Below are positions 22,561 through 32,200 of a stretch of DNA of 40,190 nucleotides, piece after piece. Numbering within the stretch: the stretch's first letter is position 1; the number at the start of each line of letters is the position of its first letter. The notes under the pieces were generated by a model. That model ran no database searches and was not told the origin of the DNA. It was given only the letters and a program-made list of their open reading frames with translations. Both the position numbers and the translations under genes were made by a program. Origin of the DNA: a virus; IMG/VR virus record IMGVR_UViG_3300035698_011188, positions 1 to 40,190 of that record; one strand, 5' to 3'.

Positions 22561-23934
22561 ATGTGGAAAATAACCATAGCAGATGCTGATGGAAACCCTC
22601 CTGATGTTGATATAACAGTCGGTGAGGTTCCAGGTTTAGTTGTCGCTACCAGACCGTTGAAGACTTTTTTAAACAAAGTTGAGTTTTTCCAGAATGACGA
22701 GTATGGAATTGACCTAAACCAAGATGCTTCTGCTGGAGGTACTCCTGAGATAGTTCACGATGGTGCGGATCAGATCGAGTGGACTGCTACGGATATTGTA
22801 GGTGGGGGCAAAACTACTTTTGATAATGATGATGAACATGCTCATGGTGGGACAGTAACTATTGTTAATGCCAATAACTGTGCAGGAATTGTCCATACAC
22901 TCGTTGTAAGCGGTACGACCCACACAATAACCGAAGGTGGAGGGGCTGATTGGGCATTAGTAGCAGCTGACAATACAGCAACCGCCACTGCTTTAGCCGC
23001 CTATATAGCCACTTTAGCAAAGGTGAGCGCAACGTCTTCTGGTGCGGTTGTAACCGTTACAGCTGATTCATTGATGGATATAACAAAACTTGATTCTGAT
23101 GACACTACGAATGGGCCAGCAACAGCAAGGGCGGTAAAGGTTGATAACTCTCCGGTTAACGATGTATTCCAGTTTGATAAGGGGAGCGATTTAAATTGCT
23201 CTGGGTATGTTGCTATATCTTTATGGATTTATGTAGATAAAGACTGGAAAGCGGGAGATTCAATATCTCTATATGGGTATGATACAGGAAGTGTAATTCA
23301 AATTGGTGATAGTATACTATTACAAGATTACTTTAGTTTTTTAACCTACAAGGTATGGCATAAGATTTCTATACCTTTAACCGATTTTGGGGCTTTATCG
23401 AGCAGTACAACGCTTGATGCTTTACGAGTCAGAATATTAGCAGCGGAGGGCAAAAGTCCTAAGTTTTATCTTGATGATATTAGATTCGAGCAAACCGGGA
23501 CACCTGTGCAGTTTTGTATAGAACCCACTAATTTAACATGGCTTCATGTTAGTTCAATAAATATCCAGATGGCTGACACTTACTCGTCCATAGTTGCAAA
23601 TGGAACTATGCCAAGCCTACCTTATGACTCGTTCCTTGGTTTAACAGGGTTAGGGGTTGGGGTTATTTACCAACGGGTACAAGATGAGGATATAACAAAC
23701 ACTGCAAGTTTAAAAACCCTTGCTGATTTAATGCTTTTTTCAAACGCTTCACTATCGTATGGAGCGGACAATACTGGAGCAACTACATGGTTCAATGTAC
23801 TAATAACCTTAACCGAACCATTAATTTTAAAGGCCGAAGATAATGATAAAATATGTCTTACAATTTCAGAAGACTTTTCAGAGTTATTAAGATTCCGTGT
23901 AACTGCGGGATGTAAAGAAGAGCAACGAACATAA
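22561..23934 (+). CDS. Virion protein with carbohydrate-binding-like jelly roll
   Basis: A 457-residue protein. The N-terminal part has phage-type Ig-like repeats (TVTIVNANNCAGIVHTLVVS, then VSATSSGAVVTVTA). Residues about 208-312 have the look of a galactose-binding or CBM jelly roll, with VAISLWIYVDKDWKAGDSIS, WHKISIPLTDFG and the closing KFYLDDIRFEQ. The C-terminal domain is also beta-rich. In a phage with a sugar cassette a glycan-binding head or tail appendage is plausible but inferred from pattern only. Confidence 0.6.
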   Translation: MWKITIADADGNPPDVDITVGEVPGLVVATRPLKTFLNKVEFFQNDEYGIDLNQDASAGGTPEIVHDGADQIEWTATDIVGGGKTTFDNDDEHAHGGTVTIVNANNCAGIVHTLVVSGTTHTITEGGGADWALVAADNTATATALAAYIATLAKVSATSSGAVVTVTADSLMDITKLDSDDTTNGPATARAVKVDNSPVNDVFQFDKGSDLNCSGYVAISLWIYVDKDWKAGDSISLYGYDTGSVIQIGDSILLQDYFSFLTYKVWHKISIPLTDFGALSSSTTLDALRVRILAAEGKSPKFYLDDIRFEQTGTPVQFCIEPTNLTWLHVSSINIQMADTYSSIVANGTMPSLPYDSFLGLTGLGVGVIYQRVQDEDITNTASLKTLADLMLFSNASLSYGADNTGATTWFNVLITLTEPLILKAEDNDKICLTISEDFSELLRFRVTAGCKEEQRT

Positions 23935-23959
23935 ACTAAAAAAGAGGAAAGGATCAACC

Positions 23960-24862
23960 ATGACTAAAAAAGAGGAAACCAAGAAACCAGTAAAAAAGAA
24001 AAGCAGTGGGATTATTATGCCACCTGATGCAATCGCAAAATGCCAACTACCCCCAGGAGCAACACCAAATAACCCGGCACCATTGGGGTATGTGTCAGGT
24101 ACCAACATCCCACGTACCCGGGAGAAAGTTGTCATTTGTGGGTTTGCCCCCTCCAGTATGGCTGATGCCAAAATGTTCTTCGGCAACCCGGAATACGAAA
24201 TCTGGACTCTTAACCAAATCTACATGCCATTCCCAGCAATGGCTACCAACGCCACCCGGTGGTTTCAAATTCACCATCGTCACAGTTATGACCAATCAAT
24301 CAACCGGGATCACTCCCACCATGAGTGGTTGGCTAAACAAACGTTGTTTCCAATATACATGCAGGATCAACAACCTGATATTCAATGTTCAGCAAAATTT
24401 CCTAAAGATGAAATAATGAGTCACTTTGGGAATTATTTCACTAACACTATATCTTGGATGGTAGCACTTGCTATTATGGAAGGGTTTAAAGAAATTCAAT
24501 TATATGGGGTAGATATGGCCCAAGATGGGGAATACAGTTATGAGCGTCCGAGTGTTGAATTCTTTCTTGGATGGGCACGGGGCGCAGGTATCCACCTCGT
24601 CCTCCCGGAAAAATGTGACCTCCTCAAAACCTTATGGCTCTACCCTTTCGACGACTCCGCACCTTTCCGCGCCAAAGTCACTGCTCGCCGTCAGGAACTC
24701 CGTCAACGCATGGCAGAAATGTCCAGCCAGGAGCAGCAATCCCACGATTCCCGTATGCAATTAATCGGGGCACTTGACAACATGAACTATGTAGAAAAAT
24801 CATGGGAGAATTCAGCCCGTGAAATTGCAGTTACAGGTGGGGGTCAACCCCCTCTACACTAA
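23960..24862 (+). CDS. GT42/DUF115 (Maf-like) glycosyltransferase-fold protein
   Basis: A 300-residue protein whose N-terminus is Lys-rich. KVVICGFAPSSMADA (56-70) and WTLNQIY (82-88), then ISWMVALAIMEGFKEIQLYG and VDMA (164-187), follow the order of sialyltransferase GT42 (IIAGNGPSL..., CNQFY..., A.ALGYKEIYLSGIDF) and DUF115/Maf flagellin glycosyltransferases. Maf and GT42 enzymes use CMP-activated nonulosonic acids. Relatives of this protein occur, as I recall, in many phages annotated only as hypothetical or morphogenetic. It lies among head genes, not in the cassette. A NulO transferase role is inference. A retained fold with another role is the alternative. Confidence 0.65.
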   Translation: MTKKEETKKPVKKKSSGIIMPPDAIAKCQLPPGATPNNPAPLGYVSGTNIPRTREKVVICGFAPSSMADAKMFFGNPEYEIWTLNQIYMPFPAMATNATRWFQIHHRHSYDQSINRDHSHHEWLAKQTLFPIYMQDQQPDIQCSAKFPKDEIMSHFGNYFTNTISWMVALAIMEGFKEIQLYGVDMAQDGEYSYERPSVEFFLGWARGAGIHLVLPEKCDLLKTLWLYPFDDSAPFRAKVTARRQELRQRMAEMSSQEQQSHDSRMQLIGALDNMNYVEKSWENSAREIAVTGGGQPPLH

Positions 24863-24881
24863 CCAATAAAGGAGACACACC

Positions 24882-25295
24882 ATGTCTTTTCTTGAAAAAC
24901 ACTCGTTTACTGTTACCACAACCTCTGGGGATTACGGGGTGTCAGCATCTACTCTGCTTAGGTACGGATACATCCATGCTATAGAGTACAGAGCAGGGGC
25001 TACCCCGTTTATCGCAGGGTCAAGTGCGAGGGTGCAGATCCGTAGAGGGTCCACAACTGGAGTTGTGTTAGGACGTACCAGCAGCGGGCTATTAGGTGTT
25101 GATAAACACTACGAACCTCGCATACCAGCCAGCGGTACTACCAGCGGAGCATACCTATTAACAGCGCCCAGCTCTGATGGTAATTATTTACAGGCTGATC
25201 GTATGCCGGTTGTAAATGATGTGTTGTATATTTGCACAAAAGCATCGTCTTCATCCCCTACACAGACAGGGTTTTTAGACGTGTATATTGGATAA
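24882..25295 (+). CDS. Hypothetical structural protein, 137 aa
   Basis: RBS AAAGGAG precedes the ATG. The protein is small, beta-rich and Ser/Thr/Gly-rich (ARVQIRRGSTTGVVLGRTSS), with no TM helix. It lies after the GT-like gene and before the head-tail connectors. The 87-base gap after it contains a pyrimidine-rich stretch and no ORF. Function unknown. Confidence 0.6.
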   Translation: MSFLEKHSFTVTTTSGDYGVSASTLLRYGYIHAIEYRAGATPFIAGSSARVQIRRGSTTGVVLGRTSSGLLGVDKHYEPRIPASGTTSGAYLLTAPSSDGNYLQADRMPVVNDVLYICTKASSSSPTQTGFLDVYIG

Positions 25296-25382
25296 CCATT
25301 GAGTGGTATTGGTAGGGGTTAGTTTTGATATCCTCTTTCTCTCTCTTATTTTACGCCACTCTTGAACAGGAGGAATCACACG

Positions 25383-26000
25383 ATGGCATTTCGAACCACG
25401 GTAGTGACATCCGCAACAGGTGAGCCGGTAACGGTTGCGGATCTCAAGTCCCAACTCCGGATTACCTCTACTGATGAGGATACTGAAATTGCGGGGTTTG
25501 GATTAGCAGCACGGAAACGGTTAGAAAAAGATACCGGGATGGTGCTGATGCCACAAACCAGGCGGGTATACTTGGATCAGTGGACCACGGGTGGAGATGG
25601 GTATGGTTCAATCAAAATCCCTCACCACCCTTTGCGCGGAGTTGGGTCTACTGGGATTGTGTATACTGATTCTGATGGGGACTCAACCACTTGGGGATCA
25701 ACCAACTGGAGTGTGGATGATGTGTCAATGCCAGGGAGGATAGTGTTGGATGCTAACGGGGATTACCCCTCTGCCACTCTTGCTAATGATCGGCCAATAG
25801 CCATAGATTTTACTTGTGGGTACACTACAGCAACAATCCCTGGAGATCTACAACTTGCTATCAAGATGCTCACGGGACATTATTATGAGAATAGGGAAAA
25901 CAGTTATCTAACTCAATTTGGCGGCGGGGGAGTTACCCTTGTCCCAATGACATATCAAGATATAGTTAATGACTATACTGATTGGACAAAGAGGTTTTAG
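25383..26000 (+). CDS. Head-tail connector, gp6-like
   Basis: A 205-residue protein of the phage gp6-like head-tail connector family: EPVTVADLKSQLRITSTDED, LAARKRLEKDTG, IKIPHHPLRGV and PGDLQLAIKMLTGHYYENRE are hallmarks (early LK..L...D..ED, late P..L..AI..L...Y.NRE). It forms the ring under the portal. The ATG at 25383 was chosen over the TTG at 25362 because the AGGAGG lies between them, 9 bases before this ATG. Confidence 0.9.
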   Translation: MAFRTTVVTSATGEPVTVADLKSQLRITSTDEDTEIAGFGLAARKRLEKDTGMVLMPQTRRVYLDQWTTGGDGYGSIKIPHHPLRGVGSTGIVYTDSDGDSTTWGSTNWSVDDVSMPGRIVLDANGDYPSATLANDRPIAIDFTCGYTTATIPGDLQLAIKMLTGHYYENRENSYLTQFGGGGVTLVPMTYQDIVNDYTDWTKRF

Positions 26001-26002
26001 CT

Positions 26003-26359
26003 ATGCCACCTAACATCAGATCAGGAGGGAGAAGTTTTAAAGTAGGGTTGCAGAAACCGTCATCCACCAAGAATAATTACGGGGAGGCGGTTGTGGGGTG
26101 GAGTACAGACTCCAAGCCGTGGGTGAAGATAACTCCGATGATGGATTTGACCCGGGGTGGAGAGTATTTTTACGCTAAACAGCTCCATTCCAACATATCC
26201 CATAAGGTGGAGATGAGGTACCAAACCTTATCAACAGGTAACGCAATCACCCCTGAGTGTAGATTTAGGTGGGGGGCCAAATACCTAAAGATCCTATCCA
26301 TCACTAACGAGTCAGAAATGGATAGAAAACTTGTATTTAGATGTGCGGAGGACCAATAA
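26003..26359 (+). CDS. Head-tail adaptor (Phage_H_T_join / SPP1 gp16-like)
   Basis: A 118-residue protein with the family layout: basic N-terminal segment (RSGGRSFKVGLQKPSSTKN), GEAVVGWSTDSKPWVKITP and the late RFRWGAKYLKILSITNE, which is the typical RI.W.G..Y.I..I.N pattern of head closure proteins. ATG at 26003 was chosen because the upstream TTG start at 25982 overlaps the preceding gene and the only Shine-Dalgarno-like sequence (AAAGAGG) sits between them. Followed without a gap by the gp10-like gene. Confidence 0.87.
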   Translation: MPPNIRSGGRSFKVGLQKPSSTKNNYGEAVVGWSTDSKPWVKITPMMDLTRGGEYFYAKQLHSNISHKVEMRYQTLSTGNAITPECRFRWGAKYLKILSITNESEMDRKLVFRCAEDQ

Positions 26360-26908
26360 ATGGCAACAGCACTGGATCACGCTACCCTTCAGGGAATGCC
26401 TGAATTAGTAAAAGCGTTTGAGGAAATAGCCAACGCCCCTAATACCAGGAAGTATGAAACCCGGCTGATGAAACCTGCCAGAAAACTCCGGAATAGTATT
26501 AGGGCCGCTGCTCCGGATGGCCCAGCAAAACAAGGCCCGCCGGGTAGAGTCCCAAACCCTGCAAAAACCATTAAGAACTCTATAATTGCCAAGAAGTTTA
26601 AAAAAAAGCGTAAAGACCACCCGGCAGTTATGGTAGCGGTTCATTACCGTATAGCTCCACATTCCTACTTAGTAGAGTACGGGACTGCGGGAAGACGCCA
26701 CCCTAAGAAAGGGGAGTATGTGTGGTTTAGACGAGAATCAGATGGGGAGTTAATCAGGAAGAAAAGTGTGGCACCAATGCCAGCAAACCCTTTCTTCCGT
26801 AAAACATTCGACAACAACAAATCATCTATAATCCGTGAAATGAAAGTTGAGACATTAAACTTTATTGATGAGGCGGCAGCAGAGGCGAGTAAAAAAACCC
26901 TTAAATAG
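26360..26908 (+). CDS. HK97 gp10-like tail component
   Basis: A 182-residue protein that starts directly after the adaptor stop. Family signature parts are GMPELVKAFEEI, RKLRNSIRAAAP, RVPNPAKTIKNSI, then HSYLVEYGTAGRRHPKKG and a helical tail. HK97_gp10 proteins bind at the head-tail junction. It is basic and soluble. Confidence 0.88.
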   Translation: MATALDHATLQGMPELVKAFEEIANAPNTRKYETRLMKPARKLRNSIRAAAPDGPAKQGPPGRVPNPAKTIKNSIIAKKFKKKRKDHPAVMVAVHYRIAPHSYLVEYGTAGRRHPKKGEYVWFRRESDGELIRKKSVAPMPANPFFRKTFDNNKSSIIREMKVETLNFIDEAAAEASKKTLK

Positions 26909-26917
26909 GATACTCCT

Positions 26918-27337
26918 ATGGCAGTACTTGACGTAGAACAATCACTACAAATCAAACTAACAGCGTCTACCCAGCTAACCGATATAATTGGGAGTAATGG
27001 GGTCCAACCCATGCTGACTGCTCAGGATAAAGCCTTTCCAACTGTCACGTACCAGCTAATCAGTAACCCCCCTCATCACGCAATGGGGGTTGATGCCCCA
27101 GTATACTCCCCTCGGTACCAATTATCAGTATGGTCAACAGGGTATGAGCAAGCCAAATCCATAAGCAAACTGGTTAAATCCACTCTCAAGGATTTTTCAG
27201 GGGTGATGTGTACATCCGGGGTGACTGCCCAACGAATATTTTTTGAGCACGAAAACGCCATGGTTACTGTTGAAGATAGCCGTGAACAGATAACATACCA
27301 CTTGATTCAGGACTTTATCATATGGTATACTACGTAA
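26918..27337 (+). CDS. Tail terminator/completion protein (DUF3168-like)
   Basis: A 139-residue protein whose order (DVEQSLQIKLTASTQLTDII, FPTVTYQLISNPPHHAMGV, YQLSVWSTGYEQAKSISKLV) is that of DUF3168 tail completion proteins that cap the tail tube. It lies between gp10-like and tail tube genes, as expected. Confidence 0.85.
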   Translation: MAVLDVEQSLQIKLTASTQLTDIIGSNGVQPMLTAQDKAFPTVTYQLISNPPHHAMGVDAPVYSPRYQLSVWSTGYEQAKSISKLVKSTLKDFSGVMCTSGVTAQRIFFEHENAMVTVEDSREQITYHLIQDFIIWYTT

Positions 27338-27361
27338 CTAATAACCAACAGGAGTAATGTC

Positions 27362-28123
27362 ATGGGAGAATTTGTATTAAAAAATTGTAAACTGGTTGTT
27401 GACGGAAAGGATCTGTCATGTGATCTCAACGAAGTCACCATGACATACAGTGCGGACGTGTTGGATAGGACGACGTTTTGTTCTTCAGCACGTAGACGGA
27501 AAGCAGGATTACAAGACACCCAAATCACTGGTGGGGGGTTTACCAACATGGCTGACGAAAAGAATGAGCCTACAGTATTCCCATTAGTGGGGTCTACCAA
27601 TGAGGTAGTTACCCTTGTTCCAAATCCTTCGTCAGGCCAACCTATAGTGGGGGACAGAGCTTATCACTTAAAACTCATCACTGGGGATTTTGCCCCGGGT
27701 GGGAGTATAGGGGACATGGCGGCAATGAACTTCTCAATGATGGGGGATGGGATGCCGGCACGGGGAGAGGTGATGCAGCGGTCCACAGCGTTGTCCTCAT
27801 CAGCAGTTGCCACAATCAGAGTGTTAGGGGTTCGTGGGCCACAAGTTCAACTTTCCCTTGGTGTCCAGGTATTGTCGGTGAGTAGTAGTGGGGCAGGGCT
27901 TACTCTTCATTTAGAGCAGGATAGTTCCACAGCATTTGCCACCACCCCCTCTACCGCAATCACTCTTGTTTTAACCGATGCCAGCGCCAACAATGGGTAT
28001 TTTTCATCAACCGCTGCCGGGTCCACACTCGACACCAGTTACCGTATATCAGTTACCAATACAGCAGGAACCACAGACAGTTCCATGGATATTTTAGCAA
28101 CTGTGGGGCTGACTAACCAATAG
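27362..28123 (+). CDS. Major tail tube-like protein with C-terminal extra domain
   Basis: A 253-residue protein. The N-terminal 150 residues (KNCKLVVDGKDLSCDLNEVT, then DVLDRTTFCSSARRRKAGLQD) look like a tail tube protein and are clearly related to the next gene. Residues about 150-253 are Ser/Thr/Ala-rich and beta-structured, perhaps an Ig-like decoration. The second gene lacks this extension. Confidence 0.75.
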   Translation: MGEFVLKNCKLVVDGKDLSCDLNEVTMTYSADVLDRTTFCSSARRRKAGLQDTQITGGGFTNMADEKNEPTVFPLVGSTNEVVTLVPNPSSGQPIVGDRAYHLKLITGDFAPGGSIGDMAAMNFSMMGDGMPARGEVMQRSTALSSSAVATIRVLGVRGPQVQLSLGVQVLSVSSSGAGLTLHLEQDSSTAFATTPSTAITLVLTDASANNGYFSSTAAGSTLDTSYRISVTNTAGTTDSSMDILATVGLTNQ

Positions 28124-28148
28124 TTAACATTTAACAAGGAGTAAAATC

Positions 28149-28580
28149 ATGGCTGAATTTGTATTTACCGACGCAAACTTTGTAGTAGGATCCTCTGGTG
28201 CTGGTGTAGATTTGAGTGATCATGTAACGTCCGTAACTGTAACCTACTCCGCTGAAGTCCTTGATAAGACTGCCATGGGAAGTTCAGCACGGGGAAGGTT
28301 GTCGGGGTTAAAGGACGGGAATTTTTCAGTGGAGTTTAATCAGGATCTGGCAGCGTCAGAAGTTGAAGCGACATTATGGCCGTTGATCGGGGCTGATTCC
28401 ACAACGGTATGGGTAGCGGTTAAGCACCATTCGTCAGCGTGTAATTCGCTCAACCCTAAGTATTATGGGAAGACCGTGCTGGAGTCACTACCCCTGGGTG
28501 GTGGAGTTGGTGATCTTGCCAAAACCAGTGTGACGTTTCAATGTGATGGATTGATTAACAGGTCGGTGACGGCTACCTAA
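28149..28580 (+). CDS. Second tail tube-like protein (paralogue)
   Basis: A 143-residue protein sharing the segment VTYSAEVLDKTAMGSSARGR and L-G-K-D spacing with the N-terminal part of the 27362 gene (VTMTYSADVLDRTTFCSSAR). One of the pair is probably the tube subunit, and the other a minor or regulatory tube protein. The genes are adjacent with 25 bases between and each has its own RBS. Confidence 0.78.
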   Translation: MAEFVFTDANFVVGSSGAGVDLSDHVTSVTVTYSAEVLDKTAMGSSARGRLSGLKDGNFSVEFNQDLAASEVEATLWPLIGADSTTVWVAVKHHSSACNSLNPKYYGKTVLESLPLGGGVGDLAKTSVTFQCDGLINRSVTAT

Positions 28581-28636
28581 CCACCTATCACTTATCACCC
28601 AACCATAACCATTTCAAAAAGAGGATACTAATTACT

Positions 28637-29035
28637 ATGAGTGAACCAACATTAAAGGACCGGATACGTAACAAAACCGACCATGATTCAGAAATCATGA
28701 TTATTTCCAAATGGGATAACGAAAAAATCGAAGTCAGGTCGATGATGGGAAGTGACCGTTCTGTATTTATGGATACGTGTTTCCAGGAATCAGGGGATTT
28801 AGACAAAAAGATCTCTATACCATTCTTGATCATTGGGTGTTGTTTTGACCCAACCACAGGGGAGAAGTTATTCGCCCTGGAGGATGAGGAATGGTTGATG
28901 ACCAAAAACTCCACAGTGTTGGAAGGTATCGCCACTACCGCTTTAAAAGTCTCCGGGTTGACTACTGGGGCAGTTGAAGGAGCGGAAAAAAACTCGGATT
29001 CGGCAACACCACCAGATACTTCCTCTTCCAGTTAG
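28637..29035 (+). CDS. Tail assembly chaperone, G-type (unshifted product)
   Basis: A 132-residue acidic protein between the tube and tape measure genes, the fixed place of the G/GT chaperone of long-tailed phages. It ends in a Ser/Asp tail (TPPDTSSSS) in the 0 frame. The slippery site at 28987-28993 leads into a second frame that encodes the T domain. The RBS (AAAGAGGAT) lies about 10 bases upstream. Confidence 0.85.
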   Translation: MSEPTLKDRIRNKTDHDSEIMIISKWDNEKIEVRSMMGSDRSVFMDTCFQESGDLDKKISIPFLIIGCCFDPTTGEKLFALEDEEWLMTKNSTVLEGIATTALKVSGLTTGAVEGAEKNSDSATPPDTSSSS

Positions 29036-29211
29036 CGGAACACCTACACCGAACTGTTGCTGAGTTGTCCAGTACCATAAGCAGTTATGAGATCACGGAG
29101 TGGATGGCATACTTTAAGATCAAAAATGAGCACGATAAAAACCGTCAGCAAAAGCGTAAGTTAGAAAAGAGTGTAAGAAAACAAGGTAAGTCTAAATTAA
29201 GAAGGGGGTAA
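28637..29211 (+). CDS. Tail assembly chaperone GT, -1 frameshift product
   Basis: If ribosomes slip back one base on A-AAA-AAC (28987-28993), reading continues as KLGFGNTTRYFLFQLAEHL and on to TAA at 29209-29211 with no stop in between, giving a fusion of about 191 residues. The T part (TVAELSSTISSYEITEWMAY) is a recognisable T domain that recruits the tape measure. The heptamer is the canonical X-XXY-YYZ type. The T part has no obvious start codon or RBS of its own. Confidence 0.85.
28987..28993 (+). promoter_or_regulatory. Slippery heptamer for programmed -1 frameshift
   Basis: AAAAAAC in register as A-AAA-AAC relative to the G reading frame (codons GAA AAA AAC at 28985-28993). A -1 slip joins the T frame, which is open to 29211. 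Base-paired stimulatory structure downstream was not resolved by eye. Confidence 0.82.
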
Positions 29212-29216
29212 TACCA

Positions 29217-32200
29217 ATGCCTGGAGGTGGAGTAGGATCATTATTAGTCACTCTTAAGTTAGATAACCGTGAGTTTACTAAGCAACTCAAGATCACCAAA
29301 AAAGATATGGTTGAGGTTGATAATAAGACCAAAAACCTTAACAAATCTATGGGTAGCTTAAAAGGTGCTGTGAAGTTAGCAGCAGCCGCCCTTGCTGTGT
29401 TGGGTGTGGCTAAAGTAACTAAGTCGTTTTTTGACGCTGGCTTACAAGCTAATCGAATGGACAAGGCCCTATCGGCTGCAACAGGGAGTACTACAGGTGC
29501 GGCAAAGGCTACCAAGTTTTTGTGGGATCAAAGTAATAAACTTGGTTTAAGTTTTGAAGAACAGCTGAGTAACTATACACGGTTAGCAGCATCCGGTAGG
29601 GAGTTGGGGTTTAGTAGTAAAGAGATTGAACGTACCTGGAGTGGGTTGGCTAAAGCAGGTACAGCGCTTCAGTTATCAACGGAGGATATGACGGGGATAT
29701 TCCGTGCCGTTGATCAGATGATGAACAAGGGTAAAATCCAGGCCGAAGAATTGAGAGGCCAACTGGCTGAACGTCTCCCTGGGGCATATGCCATGACTGC
29801 TCGAGCCATGGGGATTACCACCCAGGAACTCTCCAAACAATTAGAATTAGGCAAAGTTTACACCGCAGACGTCCTTCCCAAACTCATTGACTTAATGCAC
29901 AACGAATACACTGAAGGTGCCAAAGCTGGCGCTGAAACCCTCAATGCTGCTGTGGAAAGATCCAAATCAGCATGGTTTGGGTTACGTAAAACTGTCATGG
30001 ATGCTGGGATCAGTGAATTATTAGCAGACAACCTAAACGCTATGACAACTGCTACTAATGAATGGCTAACCACTAACGAAACGGCCATTCAAAAATTTGT
30101 AAAAGACTGGGCGATGGGTATACGGGGTGTGGGTGGCATGTACGAGGATATTGCTACTCAAGCAGGGGTATTCTTTAGCGTAGTAGCTGATGGTAAAGGG
30201 TTATCTGAATACCGGAAAGTTCTAGAAGAAATGGGGGAGATGGGTAAACTCTCTGGTATGGACACTGACCAGGCAATTATTAGCCAAATAGGGATTGGGA
30301 AATTTCAGGCATCCCAGGCCAATTTAAAAAAACTAAGGCAGTTAGAGAGTGGGGAATTTGTTCCAGGGGAAAGAGGCCCTAAAAGAGCCAAGGAGGCGGC
30401 AGACGCAGAGCGGCAATTACTGCGAGATACTAAAACCTTACGGGACGCTACTGCTAAAGACCGCGAAAAAGCAATAGAGAAATTGCATAAACAGATAATG
30501 AACAACAATCGTCAAGAGGAGATTGGGTCTGTGAATTGGTGGGCTGGGGAGCGAGATAGGGTCCAGGATGGGTTTGAGTTACGTGCAACAGCCGAGATGG
30601 GTTTGGGAGAGTTAATTAAATACAGTCAGACTCAAGAAGCGGGGTTATCTGCACAGATTACTAAACATAATATAGATCAGAAATTCAAAGAAGTAGAGGC
30701 AGTCCAAAAACTCTCAGATAAAAGTTTCAAAAAAGCTACTGAGAATAATAAAAAGTTCAATAGTATGTCTGATAAGTATACTGAGCAACAAAAGCAAAAA
30801 GCGCAAGAAAGGTTTGATTACAATAAAACACTGATAGAAGCGTCAGATATATCTATTGATGCTAATTATAATAAAAAAGTAAACCTTCTCAATAAAGAGT
30901 TTGAGGCCGAGCAGGATAAGTATGGTAAATCCAAAATGGCCCAACAAACCCATGATAAAGAGATGGAAGATCTTGCTAAACTCCACGCAGAGGAAAAACT
31001 CAAAGCGGATAAAACCTTTACGGGTGGTGTTAAATTAGGGTTAGCAGGTATAACCCAGGACCAAATAACGTGGGCTGATCTTGGATTATCTATAACTGAG
31101 GGGGCAGCCGGGGGGATGAGTGGTGCCCTAAAAACCATGTTTATTGATGCCGCCACTGGCGATCTTCAAGGGTTTTCCACATACTGGGATACTTTCTTTG
31201 GGGGGTTACTAACCAAAGTCACTGACACAGTTGTTGATATGGGAGTCCAATGGGCGTTAGGTGCTGTCCAAGACGGTATGGCTGGGTGGTGGCCTTTTGA
31301 TCAAGGCGCATGGCAAGTAGGTAAAGACCAAGTAGCAATGATCCACAAAGACGAAATGATTATCCCTGCTGACGCCGCAAGTGTACTAAGGTCAATGTCC
31401 AACAGAGGGTTTGGTGGAGATAACTTACCTAAGTCAGCTGATATGAAAGGATCTATGCCGCCGGGGTTGGCTACACCGTTTGGTGCACATGCAATGGGGC
31501 CATTAAAAGCTAATGTTGGTATGGGGTTTGCTCAATTAATCAAAACAGGTGACCCATCAGGGCTTGCTAATCTTGCTGGTCCGGGGATGGCGGCAAATAT
31601 GATAGGAGCAGAGGTTACAGGGAGTATAAAGGATGCACTTGGGTTATATGGAAAGTTTGCCAACTATGGAGGTATGGTGGGTCAGGGCTTGGCTATGGCG
31701 GGGACAGGTGCAACAGGGCCTTTTTCTACAATTATAGGCGGTGTAGGTAATATAATAGGGGCACTTGCGGGGGATGCGTTAGGGGATATTTTTAATGCGA
31801 GGGACAATGAGGTAAACCGTGATGCTTTTGAAGATGTTTACGGGAGAATTAAAGGCAGTAAGGTTAACAGAGATGTTGAAAAGGCCTTGGATATAATAGC
31901 TAAAAACATTGATATGTTTGGTGGGTATGGAGCGTTTGTAAAGCGTGATAGTCACCTTAGCGGAATGGACACAAGAGGTGGGGATGGTAGAGGCGGCGGT
32001 GGAGGTACTGGCACAACATCACATTCTGTTGCTGACGCTTCAAAGTTCCATGGTGGGGGCAGGTTAGGCCCAGGTGAGGGGTATTTTTTAGGCAAACAAA
32101 ACGAAGAAGTGCTTAGTGAAATAAACGTAGACAGAATTGAAAAGGCCCTTATGGCAGGAGGGGGTGGGGCTTCAATAGTGGTAAACAATTATGGCGCCAT

